In this document: positions 25,927 to 35,507 of the stretch, piece after piece
Position numbering within the stretch: the stretch's first letter is position 1
Layout: each line of letters begins with the position of its first letter
NCBI RefSeq assembly: GCF_000336815.1
Contig: NZ_AOLG01000014.1
Span: 86,184 to 150,183, forward strand
Length of the DNA stretch: 64,000 nucleotides
Reading direction: 5' to 3'
Source: Haloferax prahovense DSM 18310
GTDB taxonomy: Archaea > Halobacteriota > Halobacteria > Halobacteriales > Haloferacaceae
Notes under the pieces: generated by a model
What the model was told of the DNA's origin: nothing
Database searches by the model: none
The model's input: the letters and a program-made list of their open reading frames with translations, nothing else
Made by a program: the position numbers and the translations under genes

Positions 25927-27384
25927 ATGAGCACAGGGGTCAGCATTTCCTCGATGTCTACGTACGCGATACTCGGCTGTGGGAGCGTCGGGCACGCGGT
26001 CGCCGAGGAACTGACAGACGAGGGAAAAGACGTCCTCATCCTCGACAAGGACGAAAGCCGCGTCGAAGCCTTGCGCGACCAGGACTTGAACGCGCAGACG
26101 ACGGACATCACCGACCCGGAACTGGCCGGCGCCGTCACCGGTCGCGACGTGATTCTCATCCTCTCGTCGGACGTCGAGGCCAACAAGGCCGCCGTCTCGA
26201 CCATCCGCGACCGCGGCGAAGACCAGTTCATCGTCGTCCGCGCGTCGGACCCCGTCTCCGAGGACGAACTGACGAAACTCGGTGCCGACGTGGTCATCAA
26301 TCCCTCCGAGGTCATCGCCGACTCGGCACTTCGGAGCGTCGAGTCCGGCGAACTCGAATACAAAGCCCGCCAACTGGCCGACCTCCTGCGCGACACCGAC
26401 CACGGGATGGCCATCCTCACCCACGACAACCCCGACCCCGACTCACTCGCGTCGGCGGTCGCCTTACAGGCCATCGCCCGCGAGTACGACGTCGAAGCCG
26501 ACATCCTCTATTCGGGCGACATGGGACACCAGGAGAACCGGGCGTTCGTGAACATCCTCGGCATCGAACTCACCCCGCGGGCCGACTCGAAGCCGCTCGA
26601 AGAGTACGGCGCGGTCGCGCTCGTCGACCACATGAAGTCGGGGATGCCCGACCTCGGTGACGCCGACATCACGGTGTTCATCGACCACTTCGAGCCCGAC
26701 GACGGCATCGACGCCCGCTTTACCGACGTGCGGCCGAACGTCTCTTCGACCTCGACGATTCTCACGAAGTACATCCAGGAGTTCGACCTCAGCCCGTCGC
26801 AGGCGGTCGCCACGGCGCTCCTCTACGGCATCCGCGCCGAGACGCTCGACTTCAAGCGCGATACGACGCCCGCGGACCTGACCGCCGCGGCGTACCTCTA
26901 CCCCTTCGCCGACCACGACACGCTGGAGAAGGTCGAGTCGCCGTCGATGTCGCCCGAGACGCTGGACGTGCTCGCCGAGGCCATCCAGAACCGCGACGTG
27001 CAGGGCTCGCACCTCGTCTCGAACGCGGGGTTCATCCGCGACCGCGACGCGCTGACGCAGGCGGCCCAGCACCTCCTCAACCTGGAGGGCATCACCACGA
27101 CCGCCGTCTTCGGCATCGCCGACGACACCATCTATCTCGCGGCGCGGTCGAAGGACATCCGCATGAACATCGGGAAGATTCTGAGCGACGCCTTCACCGG
27201 CATCGGCGAGGCCGGCGGCCACTCCACGCAGGGGTCCGTCGAGATTCCACTCGGCATCTTCACGGGCATCGAATCCAACGACGACAACCGCGACACGCTC
27301 CTCCAACTCACCGAGGAAGCGGTAAAGCGCAAGCTCTTCCGTGCGATGGGCGTGGAGGGCGGCGAGAGCGGAAACGGAAGCTAG
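25927..27384 (+). CDS. RCK_N-DHH-DHHA1 phosphodiesterase-like protein
   Basis: 485 residues with three parts. Residues 11-135 are a Rossmann RCK_N/TrkA-N domain (GCGSVG at 17-22) for NAD(H)/ATP binding. Residues 160-310 are a DHH phosphoesterase domain: motif I HDNPDPDS (166-173), motif II VDH (233-235), and motif III IDHFEPDD (252-259), where the usual DHH is DHF. Residues 330-450 are DHHA1 with GGHSTQG (430-436). Such proteins are candidate c-di-AMP or nanoRNA phosphodiesterases. The DHF change is either a variant metal site or a sign of altered chemistry. A TATA-like GTTAAG about 30 bases upstream supports the start; Met10 is an alternative. Confidence 0.85.
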   Translation: MSTGVSISSMSTYAILGCGSVGHAVAEELTDEGKDVLILDKDESRVEALRDQDLNAQTTDITDPELAGAVTGRDVILILSSDVEANKAAVSTIRDRGEDQFIVVRASDPVSEDELTKLGADVVINPSEVIADSALRSVESGELEYKARQLADLLRDTDHGMAILTHDNPDPDSLASAVALQAIAREYDVEADILYSGDMGHQENRAFVNILGIELTPRADSKPLEEYGAVALVDHMKSGMPDLGDADITVFIDHFEPDDGIDARFTDVRPNVSSTSTILTKYIQEFDLSPSQAVATALLYGIRAETLDFKRDTTPADLTAAAYLYPFADHDTLEKVESPSMSPETLDVLAEAIQNRDVQGSHLVSNAGFIRDRDALTQAAQHLLNLEGITTTAVFGIADDTIYLAARSKDIRMNIGKILSDAFTGIGEAGGHSTQGSVEIPLGIFTGIESNDDNRDTLLQLTEEAVKRKLFRAMGVEGGESGNGS

Positions 27385-27388
27385 AACG

Positions 27389-27694
27389 TCAGACGACGAG
27401 CGACTCTTCGTCTTCTTCGGGATTCTTCAGGCGCTCGATGACGTCGTTGATGAGGATGACGTCACCGACGGCGCGGACCCACCGATACGGGATGAGAACG
27501 CCCTTTCCGGGTTCGATTTGATTGCGGAACAGTTCGTCGTTCAGCGCCGTCAACGCGAGACCGGTGACCGTCTCGTGGTCCAGGTCGAGGCGGACGTCTT
27601 CGACTTCGCCGACGAACACACCGTTGTTCGAGTAGACCTCCCGGCCTACGAGCGTCGTAATCTCTTCGGGCGTCCCGTCCATATCCGCCAACAT
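27389..27694 (-). CDS. PRC-barrel domain protein
   Basis: 101 residues from MLADMDG. Residues 12-88 form one PRC-barrel: VGREVYSNNGVFVGEVEDVRLDLDHETVTGLAL and IPYRWVRAVGDVILINDVI. PRC-barrels in archaea are found in RimM/RNA-processing-like and photosynthesis-like contexts; small ones like this are thought to take part in ribosome or cell-division tasks, not resolved here. The acidic C-terminus (NPEEDEESLVV) is unstructured. It converges with the RCK-DHH gene (4 bases between stops). Start choice rests on TATA-like CAATTAAGAC upstream. Confidence 0.85.
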   Translation of the reverse strand: MLADMDGTPEEITTLVGREVYSNNGVFVGEVEDVRLDLDHETVTGLALTALNDELFRNQIEPGKGVLIPYRWVRAVGDVILINDVIERLKNPEEDEESLVV

Positions 27695-27765
27695 GGGATG
27701 CCGGGTCTTAATTGTTCGTAGCCCACGGCTCGGGGCGCAGACACGCGGCAGACGGGCGTCCGACG

Positions 27766-27783
27766 CCGGCGAGAAATCGCCGG
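27766..27783 (-). terminator. Perfect hairpin with GAAA loop
   Basis: CCGGCGA and TCGCCGG (7 bp, read on +) close a GAAA loop; on the minus strand the loop reads TTTC. It lies 84 bases past the stop of the LutB-A gene and may end that transcript. There is no long T run, so it is a weak terminator call. Confidence 0.4.
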
Positions 27784-27866
27784 ACAAAGACGTGTTGTTC
27801 CGTTGAGAAGATGGCGTTCCTCGCGTCGCGGGCGACGGCCGAGGCGGGGACCGAAACGGGGGCGCG

Positions 27867-30068
27867 TTACCGCCGCGGCGCGACCAGCTGAATCGGGTGT
27901 TGCGTCGGCCGGCTGAGGAGCGAATCGAGCTGTTCCAGACAGGAGGTGCCGCTGGCGACGACCGTGCGGTCTCTGTTCTCGTCGGTCTGGAACTGTCCCT
28001 GTAGCTCGGAGCCGACGTCGACGCTGAGTTCGTAGTACTCGGACTTGTAACCGAACGAGCCGGCCATGCCGCAACACTCCACGTCGGAGGTGGCGACGTC
28101 GTAGCCGAGGTCCGACAGGACCGCCTCGGTGTGGCCTTCGAGGCCGAGGGTGCGCTGTTGGCAGTGGCTGTGGTAGGCGACGCCCTCTCCCTCGCTCGTC
28201 GAGAGCGCGTCGGCGTCCGCGCCGTGTTCCAGTAGGCCGAAGACGTACTCCATGACCTCGTAGCTGACCTCCGAGATGCGCTCGAAGGACTTCTCGGGCA
28301 GGAACTTCTCGTACTCGGTTCGGAACATCGCGAGGTCAGACGGCTCGATGACGACGATGTCGCGGCCGTCGTCGATGTGCTCCGCGAGGCCGGCGTACAC
28401 GTCGTGGGCGTGATCTTCCGCGGTCGCAATCATGCCCTGCGAGAGCGGGGCGCGGCCCGACGAGCGAACGTCGGGGACGATTACGTCGACACCGAGGGCT
28501 TCGAGCGTGCGGACCGCGGCCTTCCCGCGTTCGACCTGCACGTGGTTCGTGTACACGTCGGGATAGAGCACGGCGGTCCGGACCGGGTCGTCGACCCGCG
28601 AGGTCCGGTTCTCGAACCAGTCTTTCAGCGTCTCGCGCTGGAAGGCGGGGAGTTCGCGGCGGGCGTCGATGCCGAGGAACCGCTCCATGATGTCGCGGGA
28701 GACGCCGAGTCCGGCGGCCCAGTTAGAGACGGGCGCGAAGAAGCTCCCGACCTTCGCGGCCGTCTCGAAGTTGCCGAAGAAGCGTTTCTGGAGGCTGACG
28801 CCGCCGGGTTCCTCGTCGGGGGTGAGCCCCTCGACGAGCCAGTCGAGTTCGGAGACCTCGCCGCGGTTGACCCGGTCGCGGACGACCGTGTTTATCCACG
28901 GGATATCGATTTCGACCGGGCAGGCGGTGGTACACCGGCTACAGCCGGTACAGAGGTCGTTGAACTCCGCGGCGCTGTCGAGGCCCTCGACGCCGGCCTC
29001 CCAGCCGGTGCCGATGCCGCCGGAGTAGGTCTCGCCGCCGAAGGCGTGGCCGCCGACGTGCTGGAAGTTGGCGCAGACGTTGGAACACGCCGAACACCGG
29101 ATGCAGTAGAGCGTCTCGCGCAGTTGGTCGTCCTCGCGCATGTCGAACCGCCCGTTGTCGATGAGAACGAGGTGGAAATCGCGGTCCGTCTCGGTCTCCG
29201 AAAGCGGCGTGTCGGGGGCGTCGAAGTCGACGGTCGGCGACTCGACCGGCGGGGTCAGAAGCGAGATGTAGGAGGTGATGTCCTGTCCCGTTCCCGACTT
29301 GCCGATGAGTTCGACGAAGGGACGGAGGTCCTCGACGGTCGGGATAACTTTCTCGACGCCGGCGACCGCGACGTGTGTATCGGGCACGACGGCCGTCTTC
29401 CGGGCGTTACCCTCGGAGGTGACGAGCGCCATCGTCCCGGTGTCGGCGGTGATGAAGTTCGCGCCGGTCATCCCCACGTCCGCGCCCTCGATGAGTTCGC
29501 CGAGTTGTTCGCGGGCGAACATCGTGAGTTCCTCCGCGGTCTCGAGGGGTTCGTCGGGGTCGAACGTCTCGTTGAACAGGTCGGCGATGGCCTCCCGCGA
29601 CTTGTGGATGGCGGGCGCGACGATGTGCGACGGGGACTCGTCTGCGACCTGCAAAACCCACTCGCCGAGGTCGGTCTCGACCACGTCGATGTCGGCGGCT
29701 TCGAGGTCCTCGTTGACCTCTATCTCCTCGGAGGTCATCGACTTCGACTTGACGACGCGTTCGGCCTCCTTGTCCTCGCAGACCTCGCGGATGTACTGGT
29801 TCGCGTCGGCCGCGTCGTCGGCGATGTAGAGCGTGCCGCCGTTGGACTCGACGGTCTCGCGCAGTTGGTCGATGAGTTCGGGGAGGCGCTCGATGGCGTC
29901 TTCCTTGATGGCCCGCGCTTCGGACTTCAGCCCCTCGTAGTCGTCGAGCGTCTGGACCGACTGGTAGCGACCCTCGTTGAACCCGCGGGTGCTCGTGCCG
30001 ACGGCGTCGCCCTCGGTCTCCATCAACTGTCGAATCTTCGCCGCCTTGGCCTCGCGCGCCTTACTCAT
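27867..30068 (-). CDS. LutB-LutA fusion, L-lactate utilisation Fe-S protein
   Basis: 733 residues joining two subunits of the LutABC lactate oxidase. Residues about 60-290 are a LUD domain (TGANFITADTGTMALV). Residues 300-420 carry two [4Fe-4S] motifs (CIRCSACSNVC and CTGCSRCTTACP). Residues 490-730 have LutA-like CCG Fe-S domains, the second ending CCGMAGSFGY. In bacteria LutA and LutB are separate. It probably passes electrons from L-lactate to the quinone pool at the membrane. The ORF start overlaps the LutC-like stop by 8 bases, an operon. No gene name is assigned because of the fusion. Confidence 0.88.
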   Translation of the reverse strand: MSKAREAKAAKIRQLMETEGDAVGTSTRGFNEGRYQSVQTLDDYEGLKSEARAIKEDAIERLPELIDQLRETVESNGGTLYIADDAADANQYIREVCEDKEAERVVKSKSMTSEEIEVNEDLEAADIDVVETDLGEWVLQVADESPSHIVAPAIHKSREAIADLFNETFDPDEPLETAEELTMFAREQLGELIEGADVGMTGANFITADTGTMALVTSEGNARKTAVVPDTHVAVAGVEKVIPTVEDLRPFVELIGKSGTGQDITSYISLLTPPVESPTVDFDAPDTPLSETETDRDFHLVLIDNGRFDMREDDQLRETLYCIRCSACSNVCANFQHVGGHAFGGETYSGGIGTGWEAGVEGLDSAAEFNDLCTGCSRCTTACPVEIDIPWINTVVRDRVNRGEVSELDWLVEGLTPDEEPGGVSLQKRFFGNFETAAKVGSFFAPVSNWAAGLGVSRDIMERFLGIDARRELPAFQRETLKDWFENRTSRVDDPVRTAVLYPDVYTNHVQVERGKAAVRTLEALGVDVIVPDVRSSGRAPLSQGMIATAEDHAHDVYAGLAEHIDDGRDIVVIEPSDLAMFRTEYEKFLPEKSFERISEVSYEVMEYVFGLLEHGADADALSTSEGEGVAYHSHCQQRTLGLEGHTEAVLSDLGYDVATSDVECCGMAGSFGYKSEYYELSVDVGSELQGQFQTDENRDRTVVASGTSCLEQLDSLLSRPTQHPIQLVAPRR

Positions 30069-30564
30069 CGAGAATCACCACGTGGACTTCCTTCGGACCA
30101 TGCGCTCCTTTCACCAGCGCGCCCATGTCGGCGGTGGCGCTCGGGCCGGTGGCGATAATGGCCGAGGAGTGTCCCGTGCGGAACTCCTCGCCCAGCCAGT
30201 CGAACGCCTCGGGCATGCCGGGGACGATATCCGACCGTCGGAGGACGGCGACGTGGAGGTCGCCGAACAGACTCACCGGCTCGATGCCGTCGGGCGTGCC
30301 CTGCACGACGACGCTCCCGTAGTCCGCGATGCCCAGTCCCGCGGCCGTGATACCGGCGTTCGCCTCGCGGAGGTCCGCGGGGGTCGGGTCGGTGTTCACC
30401 CAGCCGGGGAGCTCGACGCCGTCGTACGGAAGTTCCACGCCGATAGTCGGGTCCGAACAGAGTCCTTCGAGCACGTCCGCCAGCCTATCGGAAGACGCGT
30501 GTGTCCAGCCTACTTCGAGTCGTTCGAGCGAGTCCTCGAACGTCGCAACCGTGCCGGTTGACAT
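30061..30564 (-). CDS. LUD-domain protein (LutC-like)
   Basis: 167 residues, one LUD domain: NAGITAAGLGIADYGSVVVQGTPDGIEPVSLFGDLHVAVLRRSDIVP and ATGPSATADMGALVKGAHGPKEVHVVILDE. In bacteria LutC/LldG is the third subunit of the L-lactate oxidation complex. It overlaps the LutB-A start by 8 bases and starts the operon; a TATA-like GATTATGT lies about 28 bases before its ATG. The first 50 residues are less conserved. Confidence 0.85.
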   Translation of the reverse strand: MSTGTVATFEDSLERLEVGWTHASSDRLADVLEGLCSDPTIGVELPYDGVELPGWVNTDPTPADLREANAGITAAGLGIADYGSVVVQGTPDGIEPVSLFGDLHVAVLRRSDIVPGMPEAFDWLGEEFRTGHSSAIIATGPSATADMGALVKGAHGPKEVHVVILDE

Positions 30565-30642
30565 ACGTTGAGCTAGCGCGTTCTACATAATCGTTCTTCG
30601 GGTTCAGACACCTCGCTGTCGGTTAATTATGAAGGATGAGAG

Positions 30643-32490
30643 TTAGGGGAACCGGCCGGCCGCCTCGTCCGCGTCGGCGACCGTTCCGGCCGCCTCGCGC
30701 TTACCGGCGGTGGACTTCGTCACCGCGTACGTTTGCACGACGAAGTAGCCAGCCCAGAGGAGGTAGCCGCCGGTGCCGCTCCCGAGGACCGTCGGAACCG
30801 TCCGGAACGTCTCGAGACCGACGGTGGTCAGCCACGTCCCGATGAGGAGGACACTGAAGTAGCCGTAGAAGCCCGTCGCCCACCACATACCGACGACGCG
30901 CGCCCAGCCGGGTTGGACGTGTTCGGGGAGCCGAGTCGTGTTCATCACGAGGACGAGCGCGGTGTAGGGCCACATCATCACGCCGGACATCGCGGCCCCG
31001 ACGACGAGGAAGAAAAACGGCTCTTGACCCTCGAACGGCGAGGAGAAAAGCAGGATGATGACGACGCCCCAGACGCAGAAGGCGGTGAGGAGCCGCCAGA
31101 ACAGCTTCGGGAGGTCCCAGCCGGCCTCCCGGCCGTAGGACTCGTAGAGGGCGTCGGCGCTGTTGCGGACGAACGACTCGACGATGGCGTACTCGGTGGT
31201 GAACAGCGCGACGAAGAGGACGGCGAAGACGAGAACGGAGCCGACCGGGCCGAGCAGCGGGACGACGTCTCCGAGCCACATCTGGATGGCGTTGGCGGTC
31301 GACCCCGACGCGTAGCGGATGGCGACGCTCATCAGCGCGGGGGCGACGAGGAGCAAGCCGAGGACGAACGTGAGCAGGTGTTCGAGTTGGACGACGCGCC
31401 ACCAGCCGCGCCACCGACGGAGATTCGTCAGAGTCGGACGGAACGCGAACCCGTCGCGCTCGATGGGTTCGGGGTCGTCGCCGCGGAGCGGGTTCTTCAC
31501 GCGCCCCTGATAGTTGCCCATACCGTAGCCCTTCTCCCGCATCCAGAGGCTCTGCGAGAGGTTCAGGTAGCCGCCCGCGCCGGCGAAGGCGAGGCCGCCG
31601 AGGAAGACCGCGATGTCGAGCCCCTCGGGGAGCGTCCCGACCGAGCCCGCGGCCGCGGGGAGGTCGGCGAACTCGACCCACGAGCCGGTGACGGCGACGA
31701 GCAGCAGAGCCGCGCCGATGGCGACGAACAGGAGGCCGATCTGGAACACCTCGACGGCGTTGTACATGACCGACGACACCTGATACGACAGCCAGATGAC
31801 GCCCATCAGGACGGCGGCGACGAGCTTCCACGTCGCGAGCGACGCGCCGAAGAGTGCGACCGACCCGTCCAGTCCGAGCGCCGTCGTGGCGACCTGCGCC
31901 GCGCCGGCGGCCCAGCCGGGCCAGCCGAGGCTGATGAGGCCGCCGACGAGGAACGCCCACGGCCAGTACGACCCCACGCGTGCGAACGCGCGGAAGATGC
32001 TTTCGCCGGTGGCGAGCGTCCAGCGCTGAAGCTCCGTGTTGATGAGGAACTGCGTGAAGACGCCGACGACGAACGCCCAGAAGACCCCCCAACCGTACTG
32101 CGCAGTCAACACGGGCCAAAAGAGCGTCTCGCCGCTGCCGAGCGACGCCCCGAGCATGATGGCCGAGGGGCCGACGACGTGTCCGACGCGAGGGACCCGC
32201 GGGAGGTCGGCGAGGCGGAACGACCCGCCCTCACCCGATTCGGGGTAGTCCTCCGAGTCGTCTGACTCCTCCAACTCCTCGTAGCGAAGCGGGAGATACC
32301 AGGTGCCGCGGTACTGCTTTCCCTCGACCTCGGAGGCGTAGACGTCGTCGCCGCCGGCGACGCTCGGTTCCGTCGAGGAGGCGGACTCCGGGGGTTCCCC
32401 GTTTGAATCGTCCGAATCGGCGGGGGCGTCCGACCGCGCGGACGCGTCCGCGTCTGAACCGGGGCGACCGTCGCTCACGAGACGAGACAC
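30643..32490 (-). CDS. Nramp-fold transporter (LeuT/APC superfamily) in the lactate locus
   Basis: 615 residues with about 11-12 predicted membrane helices and a Ser/Asp/Pro-rich N-terminal region (residues 1-60) before VGPSAIMLGASLGSGETLFWPVLTAQYG. That GSGETL motif in the first unwound helix and the later ELQRWTLATGESIFRAF are like Nramp relatives (SLC11), but the DPGN/MPH metal motifs of true Mn/Fe Nramp are not seen, so the substrate may be organic. The GTG start at 32490 gives a long disordered N-terminus; a start farther in is possible. The 3' end lies 78 bases before the LutC-like gene on the same strand, so possible co-transcription. Confidence 0.7.
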   Translation of the reverse strand: MSRLVSDGRPGSDADASARSDAPADSDDSNGEPPESASSTEPSVAGGDDVYASEVEGKQYRGTWYLPLRYEELEESDDSEDYPESGEGGSFRLADLPRVPRVGHVVGPSAIMLGASLGSGETLFWPVLTAQYGWGVFWAFVVGVFTQFLINTELQRWTLATGESIFRAFARVGSYWPWAFLVGGLISLGWPGWAAGAAQVATTALGLDGSVALFGASLATWKLVAAVLMGVIWLSYQVSSVMYNAVEVFQIGLLFVAIGAALLLVAVTGSWVEFADLPAAAGSVGTLPEGLDIAVFLGGLAFAGAGGYLNLSQSLWMREKGYGMGNYQGRVKNPLRGDDPEPIERDGFAFRPTLTNLRRWRGWWRVVQLEHLLTFVLGLLLVAPALMSVAIRYASGSTANAIQMWLGDVVPLLGPVGSVLVFAVLFVALFTTEYAIVESFVRNSADALYESYGREAGWDLPKLFWRLLTAFCVWGVVIILLFSSPFEGQEPFFFLVVGAAMSGVMMWPYTALVLVMNTTRLPEHVQPGWARVVGMWWATGFYGYFSVLLIGTWLTTVGLETFRTVPTVLGSGTGGYLLWAGYFVVQTYAVTKSTAGKREAAGTVADADEAAGRFP

Positions 32491-32600
32491 CCCGGAACGG
32501 CACTATCGGACGGCGAATCCCTTGACATCGATGCGTTTGCCGGGATTGTGGCCCGATGGTGTATAAATTCGTAGGGTGGCTGTCGCGTTCGAAAACCGGA

Positions 32601-33242
32601 CTACCCGCCGAGGAAGTGCCAGATGTGGCCGCGCTCTTCCGGCGGGTCGACGCCGGGCAGTTGCTTGAGCGCCGGCTGAATCGCGTTCCACCAACCCTCG
32701 GCGGACTCGAAGCCGGCGGGGTAGTCTCGGTACACGTCCCGCAGGAAGTCGGCCTTCTTCGCCTCCGGGTGGTCCGTGAGGTACTGGTACGCCGCCGACA
32801 GCGCCTCGCGGCGGGCGTCCAGCATCGGGCCGCTCCCCGGCAGGTCGGCGCGCTCGATGGCGGACGAGACGGCGGGCGGGTGGTCGAGGCCGTCGGGGTC
32901 GTCGGCCTCGCCCGCAACCGCGGTTTCAGGGGAAGAGCCCGGGTCGGTCGAACCCGCGGCCCGTCCCACAGTCGAGTCCGCGTCGGCGGCCATCGGAATC
33001 CAGAACACGCGACTCCGAGCGCCGACCTTTCGAGTGGCGAGGTCGCCGCGTTCTTCGAGTTCGTTCAGTTTGTTGTGCGCGGTGCGCCGCGAGCAGTCGA
33101 GCGCCTCCATCACGTCGGTGGCGGTCAGCGGACGGGCCGCGTCGTCGCGCGCCTCGAACACCTCCAAGACGGCGTCCAGCGAGATGCGTCCCACGTACTG
33201 TCCGTGCTCGTTTCGGGAGCGCGCGCGAGACTCATCGTCCAT
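32601..33242 (-). CDS. Winged-helix regulator of the lactate locus
   Basis: 213 residues. The N-terminal winged helix (about 20-85) has LTATDVMEALDCSRRTAHNKLNELEERGDLATRKVGARSRVFWIP, with RRTAHNKLNEL as the recognition helix. A Ser/Pro/Asp linker (90-130) joins a helical C-terminal domain rich in aromatic residues (YQYLTDHPEAKKADFLRDVYRDYPAGFESAEGWWNAIQPALKQL). Its own TATA (GCTTATGC on minus, 33265-33272) is bracketed by two CACACGA sites, pointing to autoregulation. It is divergent from the lactate permease, so it probably controls lactate uptake and oxidation. Ligand unknown. Confidence 0.8.
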   Translation of the reverse strand: MDDESRARSRNEHGQYVGRISLDAVLEVFEARDDAARPLTATDVMEALDCSRRTAHNKLNELEERGDLATRKVGARSRVFWIPMAADADSTVGRAAGSTDPGSSPETAVAGEADDPDGLDHPPAVSSAIERADLPGSGPMLDARREALSAAYQYLTDHPEAKKADFLRDVYRDYPAGFESAEGWWNAIQPALKQLPGVDPPEERGHIWHFLGG

Positions 33243-33615
33243 GAGATGTCCTTTTCACACGACTGCATAAGCCTTTGCACACGAGTGTACTTCCGATTCA
33301 TTCGTGTGTTATGGCCGAGAAACACGTGTGAAGTGGTCGTTTCGAGAGTCGAGGGTTCGATTTCGGCTCCGAACCCGAACAGACAGAATAGACCATGTAA
33401 GACCGTAAATCGGCGTTTAACCGCGTATTTGGCGCAGTATCCACGAGTGTACTGGGTTGTGTACTCCGGGGAAGACGACCGAAACCAGATATGTCATAAA
33501 TAGCGACGAACGATAGATATTTATCACAAAAGTTGTGTAGCGGATTCCACGATGCACCGCATCAGGCACGAATCTGGAACGGCACAGGCTGGAACGAACT
33601 GTGGGGGTGTGCGGC
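33243..33615. promoter_or_regulatory. Divergent control region between regulator and lactate permease
   Basis: 373 bases without a gene, AT-richer than its surroundings. It holds four CACACG/CGTGTG sites (33256-33262, 33278-33284, 33302-33308, 33325-33331), a CACGAGTGTACT repeat at 33280-33291 and 33442-33453, a regulator TATA at 33265-33272 (minus), and a permease TATA (TATTTATC, 33518-33525). The expected permease start near 33550 leaves an approximately 65-nt leader with a GGGGGTG Shine-Dalgarno-like stretch at 33602-33608. The repeats are the probable binding sites of the regulator. Confidence 0.7.
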
Positions 33616-35328
33616 ATGGTTAACGCGACCGACGCGCTCATCGCTCTGCTCCCGCTCATCACCATCGCCTATCTGATGGTCGGGCGGTACTGGCCCGCGA
33701 CGCGGGCGATGCCCGTCGCGTGGCTCGTCGCAATCGGGGCCGGCGTCCTCGGCTGGGGCATGACGCCGCAGTGGGTTATCGCGTCGACCATCAACGGCTT
33801 CATCACCGCCTCGAACATCCTGTACATCGTCTTCGGGGCCATCTTGCTCCTGTACACGCTCAAGCAGACGGGCGCCTTCGACGCCATCAACAACGGCTTC
33901 GCCTCCATCAGCGAGGACCGCCGCGTGCAGGTCGTCCTGCTCGTGTTCCTCATGGGCTCGTTCATCGAGGCGGCCGCCGGCTTCGGCACGCCCGCGGCAA
34001 TCGTCGGCCCGCTCCTCGTGGGCCTCGGCTTCCCGCCGCTCGCGGCCGTCGTGGTCGCGCTCACGGGGAACCTCATGGCCATCACCTTCGGCGCGGTCGG
34101 CACGCCGCTCATCATCGGGATGATAGACATCTTCGACGACGTGCCGGTCATCACGAACGCGCTCGACGCGCAGGGCACGGGCGTCGAACAGTGGGTGTCC
34201 GAAATCGCCGTCTTCGCGGCGATGAACCACGTCGTCGTCGGCGTCGTGCTCCCCTTTATCGGCGTCGCCATGATGACGCGCTTCTTCGGCGAGGAGCGCT
34301 CCATCAAGCCGGCGCTCGAAGTCCTCCCCCTCACGCTGTTCGCGTGGGCGTCCTTTTCGGTGCCGTACTTCCTGACCGCCTACTTCCTCGGACCGGTGTT
34401 CCCCGGCCTCGTCGGCGCGATGGTCGGACTGCTGCTCACCGTCTCCGCGCTCAAGGCCGGCTTCTTCCACCCCGACGAGGAGTGGGACTTCGCGCCGCAG
34501 ACCGAGTGGCCCGACCACTGGGTCGGCGACATCCAGCCCGGCGAGACGAGCGAGCGCGGCGGCGCGGTCGCCGCCGACGGCGGCGTCGTCCAGCAGATGT
34601 CGCTCTGGAAGGCGTGGACGCCGTACGTCCTCGTCGCGGCCCTGCTCGTCGTCACCCGCGTGTTCGACCCGCTGACGAGCTTCCTCACGTCGAATCTCGT
34701 GTTCGAGTACGCCAACATCTGGGGCACGGACCTGACCGGCGACTTCCAGTTGCTCTACCTGCCCGGTGCGGTGTTCCTCGCGGTCCATCTCGTCACTATC
34801 GGCCTCCACGACATGGACACGGCGGCGGTCAAAGCGACGTGGGCCGAGACCATCGAGAAAGTCACGCCGGCGGTCATCGCGCTGCTGTTCGCCGTGGCGA
34901 CCGTCCAGATAATGCTCCAGTCGGGTAACGCGACGGGCACCGACAGCATGCTCATCGTCCTCTCGGAGGGGATGGCCGGCATCGCGGGCGGTGCCTACCC
35001 GTTCTTCGCCGCCTTCGTGGGCGCGTTCGGCGCGTTCCTCGCGGGGTCGAACACCGTCTCCGACATCCTGTTCGGCACCTTCCAGTACGGCGTCGCCGAC
35101 CAAATCGGCACGCCGAAGACCGTCATGCTTGGCGCGCAGGCGGTCGGCGGGGCCATCGGCAACCTCATCGCCGTCCACAACGTCGTCGCCGCGCTCGCGG
35201 TCGTCGGCCTCGTCGGCGAGGAGGGTCGCGTCATCCGCCTCGAACTCATCCCGCTTTTGTACTACGGGACCGCGACCGGCGTCCTCACGCTCCTGTTCAG
35301 CTACGTGCTGTTCCCGGGCGTGTTCTGA
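33616..35328 (+). CDS. lctP: L-lactate permease (LctP family)
   Basis: A 570-residue membrane permease that takes up L-lactate (and often glycolate) with a cation. About 13 hydrophobic segments. Signature segments: [31 protein letters not shown] and [19 protein letters not shown], all LctP family. A GTG at 33601 in frame would add five residues; I choose ATG at 33616 because of the GGGGGTG stretch before it. It lies among the LutB-A/LutC operon, the regulator and the FAD oxidase, a whole lactate uptake/oxidation set. Confidence 0.92.
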   Translation: MVNATDALIALLPLITIAYLMVGRYWPATRAMPVAWLVAIGAGVLGWGMTPQWVIASTINGFITASNILYIVFGAILLLYTLKQTGAFDAINNGFASISEDRRVQVVLLVFLMGSFIEAAAGFGTPAAIVGPLLVGLGFPPLAAVVVALTGNLMAITFGAVGTPLIIGMIDIFDDVPVITNALDAQGTGVEQWVSEIAVFAAMNHVVVGVVLPFIGVAMMTRFFGEERSIKPALEVLPLTLFAWASFSVPYFLTAYFLGPVFPGLVGAMVGLLLTVSALKAGFFHPDEEWDFAPQTEWPDHWVGDIQPGETSERGGAVAADGGVVQQMSLWKAWTPYVLVAALLVVTRVFDPLTSFLTSNLVFEYANIWGTDLTGDFQLLYLPGAVFLAVHLVTIGLHDMDTAAVKATWAETIEKVTPAVIALLFAVATVQIMLQSGNATGTDSMLIVLSEGMAGIAGGAYPFFAAFVGAFGAFLAGSNTVSDILFGTFQYGVADQIGTPKTVMLGAQAVGGAIGNLIAVHNVVAALAVVGLVGEEGRVIRLELIPLLYYGTATGVLTLLFSYVLFPGVF

Positions 35329-35385
35329 CCGGACGGGGGTCCCGACAGGACCGACCTGAATTGTCCCGGCCCGACTCGAACCGGA

Positions 35386-35404
35386 CCGAACCGACTCGGT
35401 TCGG
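35386..35404 (+). terminator. Inverted repeat after lctP
   Basis: CCGAACCGA-C-TCGGTTCGG is a 9-base perfect inverted repeat 58 bases after the lctP stop and 104 bases before the FAD oxidase start. No T tract follows, so a terminator role is uncertain; it could be an operator for the downstream gene instead. Confidence 0.4.
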
Positions 35405-35507
35405 GTCGCGAATCGACGCGCAAACCAACCGCGCGCGACCCGGACCGACACCCGTCACCGGGTGTCTTTATCCGTTCACGCAAACCGACATACGACAGAG
35501 CTAATCA

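Noticed and set aside
28377..30158. 593-codon plus-strand frame opposite the LutB-A gene
   Set aside because: Antisense shadow; no domain or promoter seen, and the minus-strand Fe-S motifs are clear.
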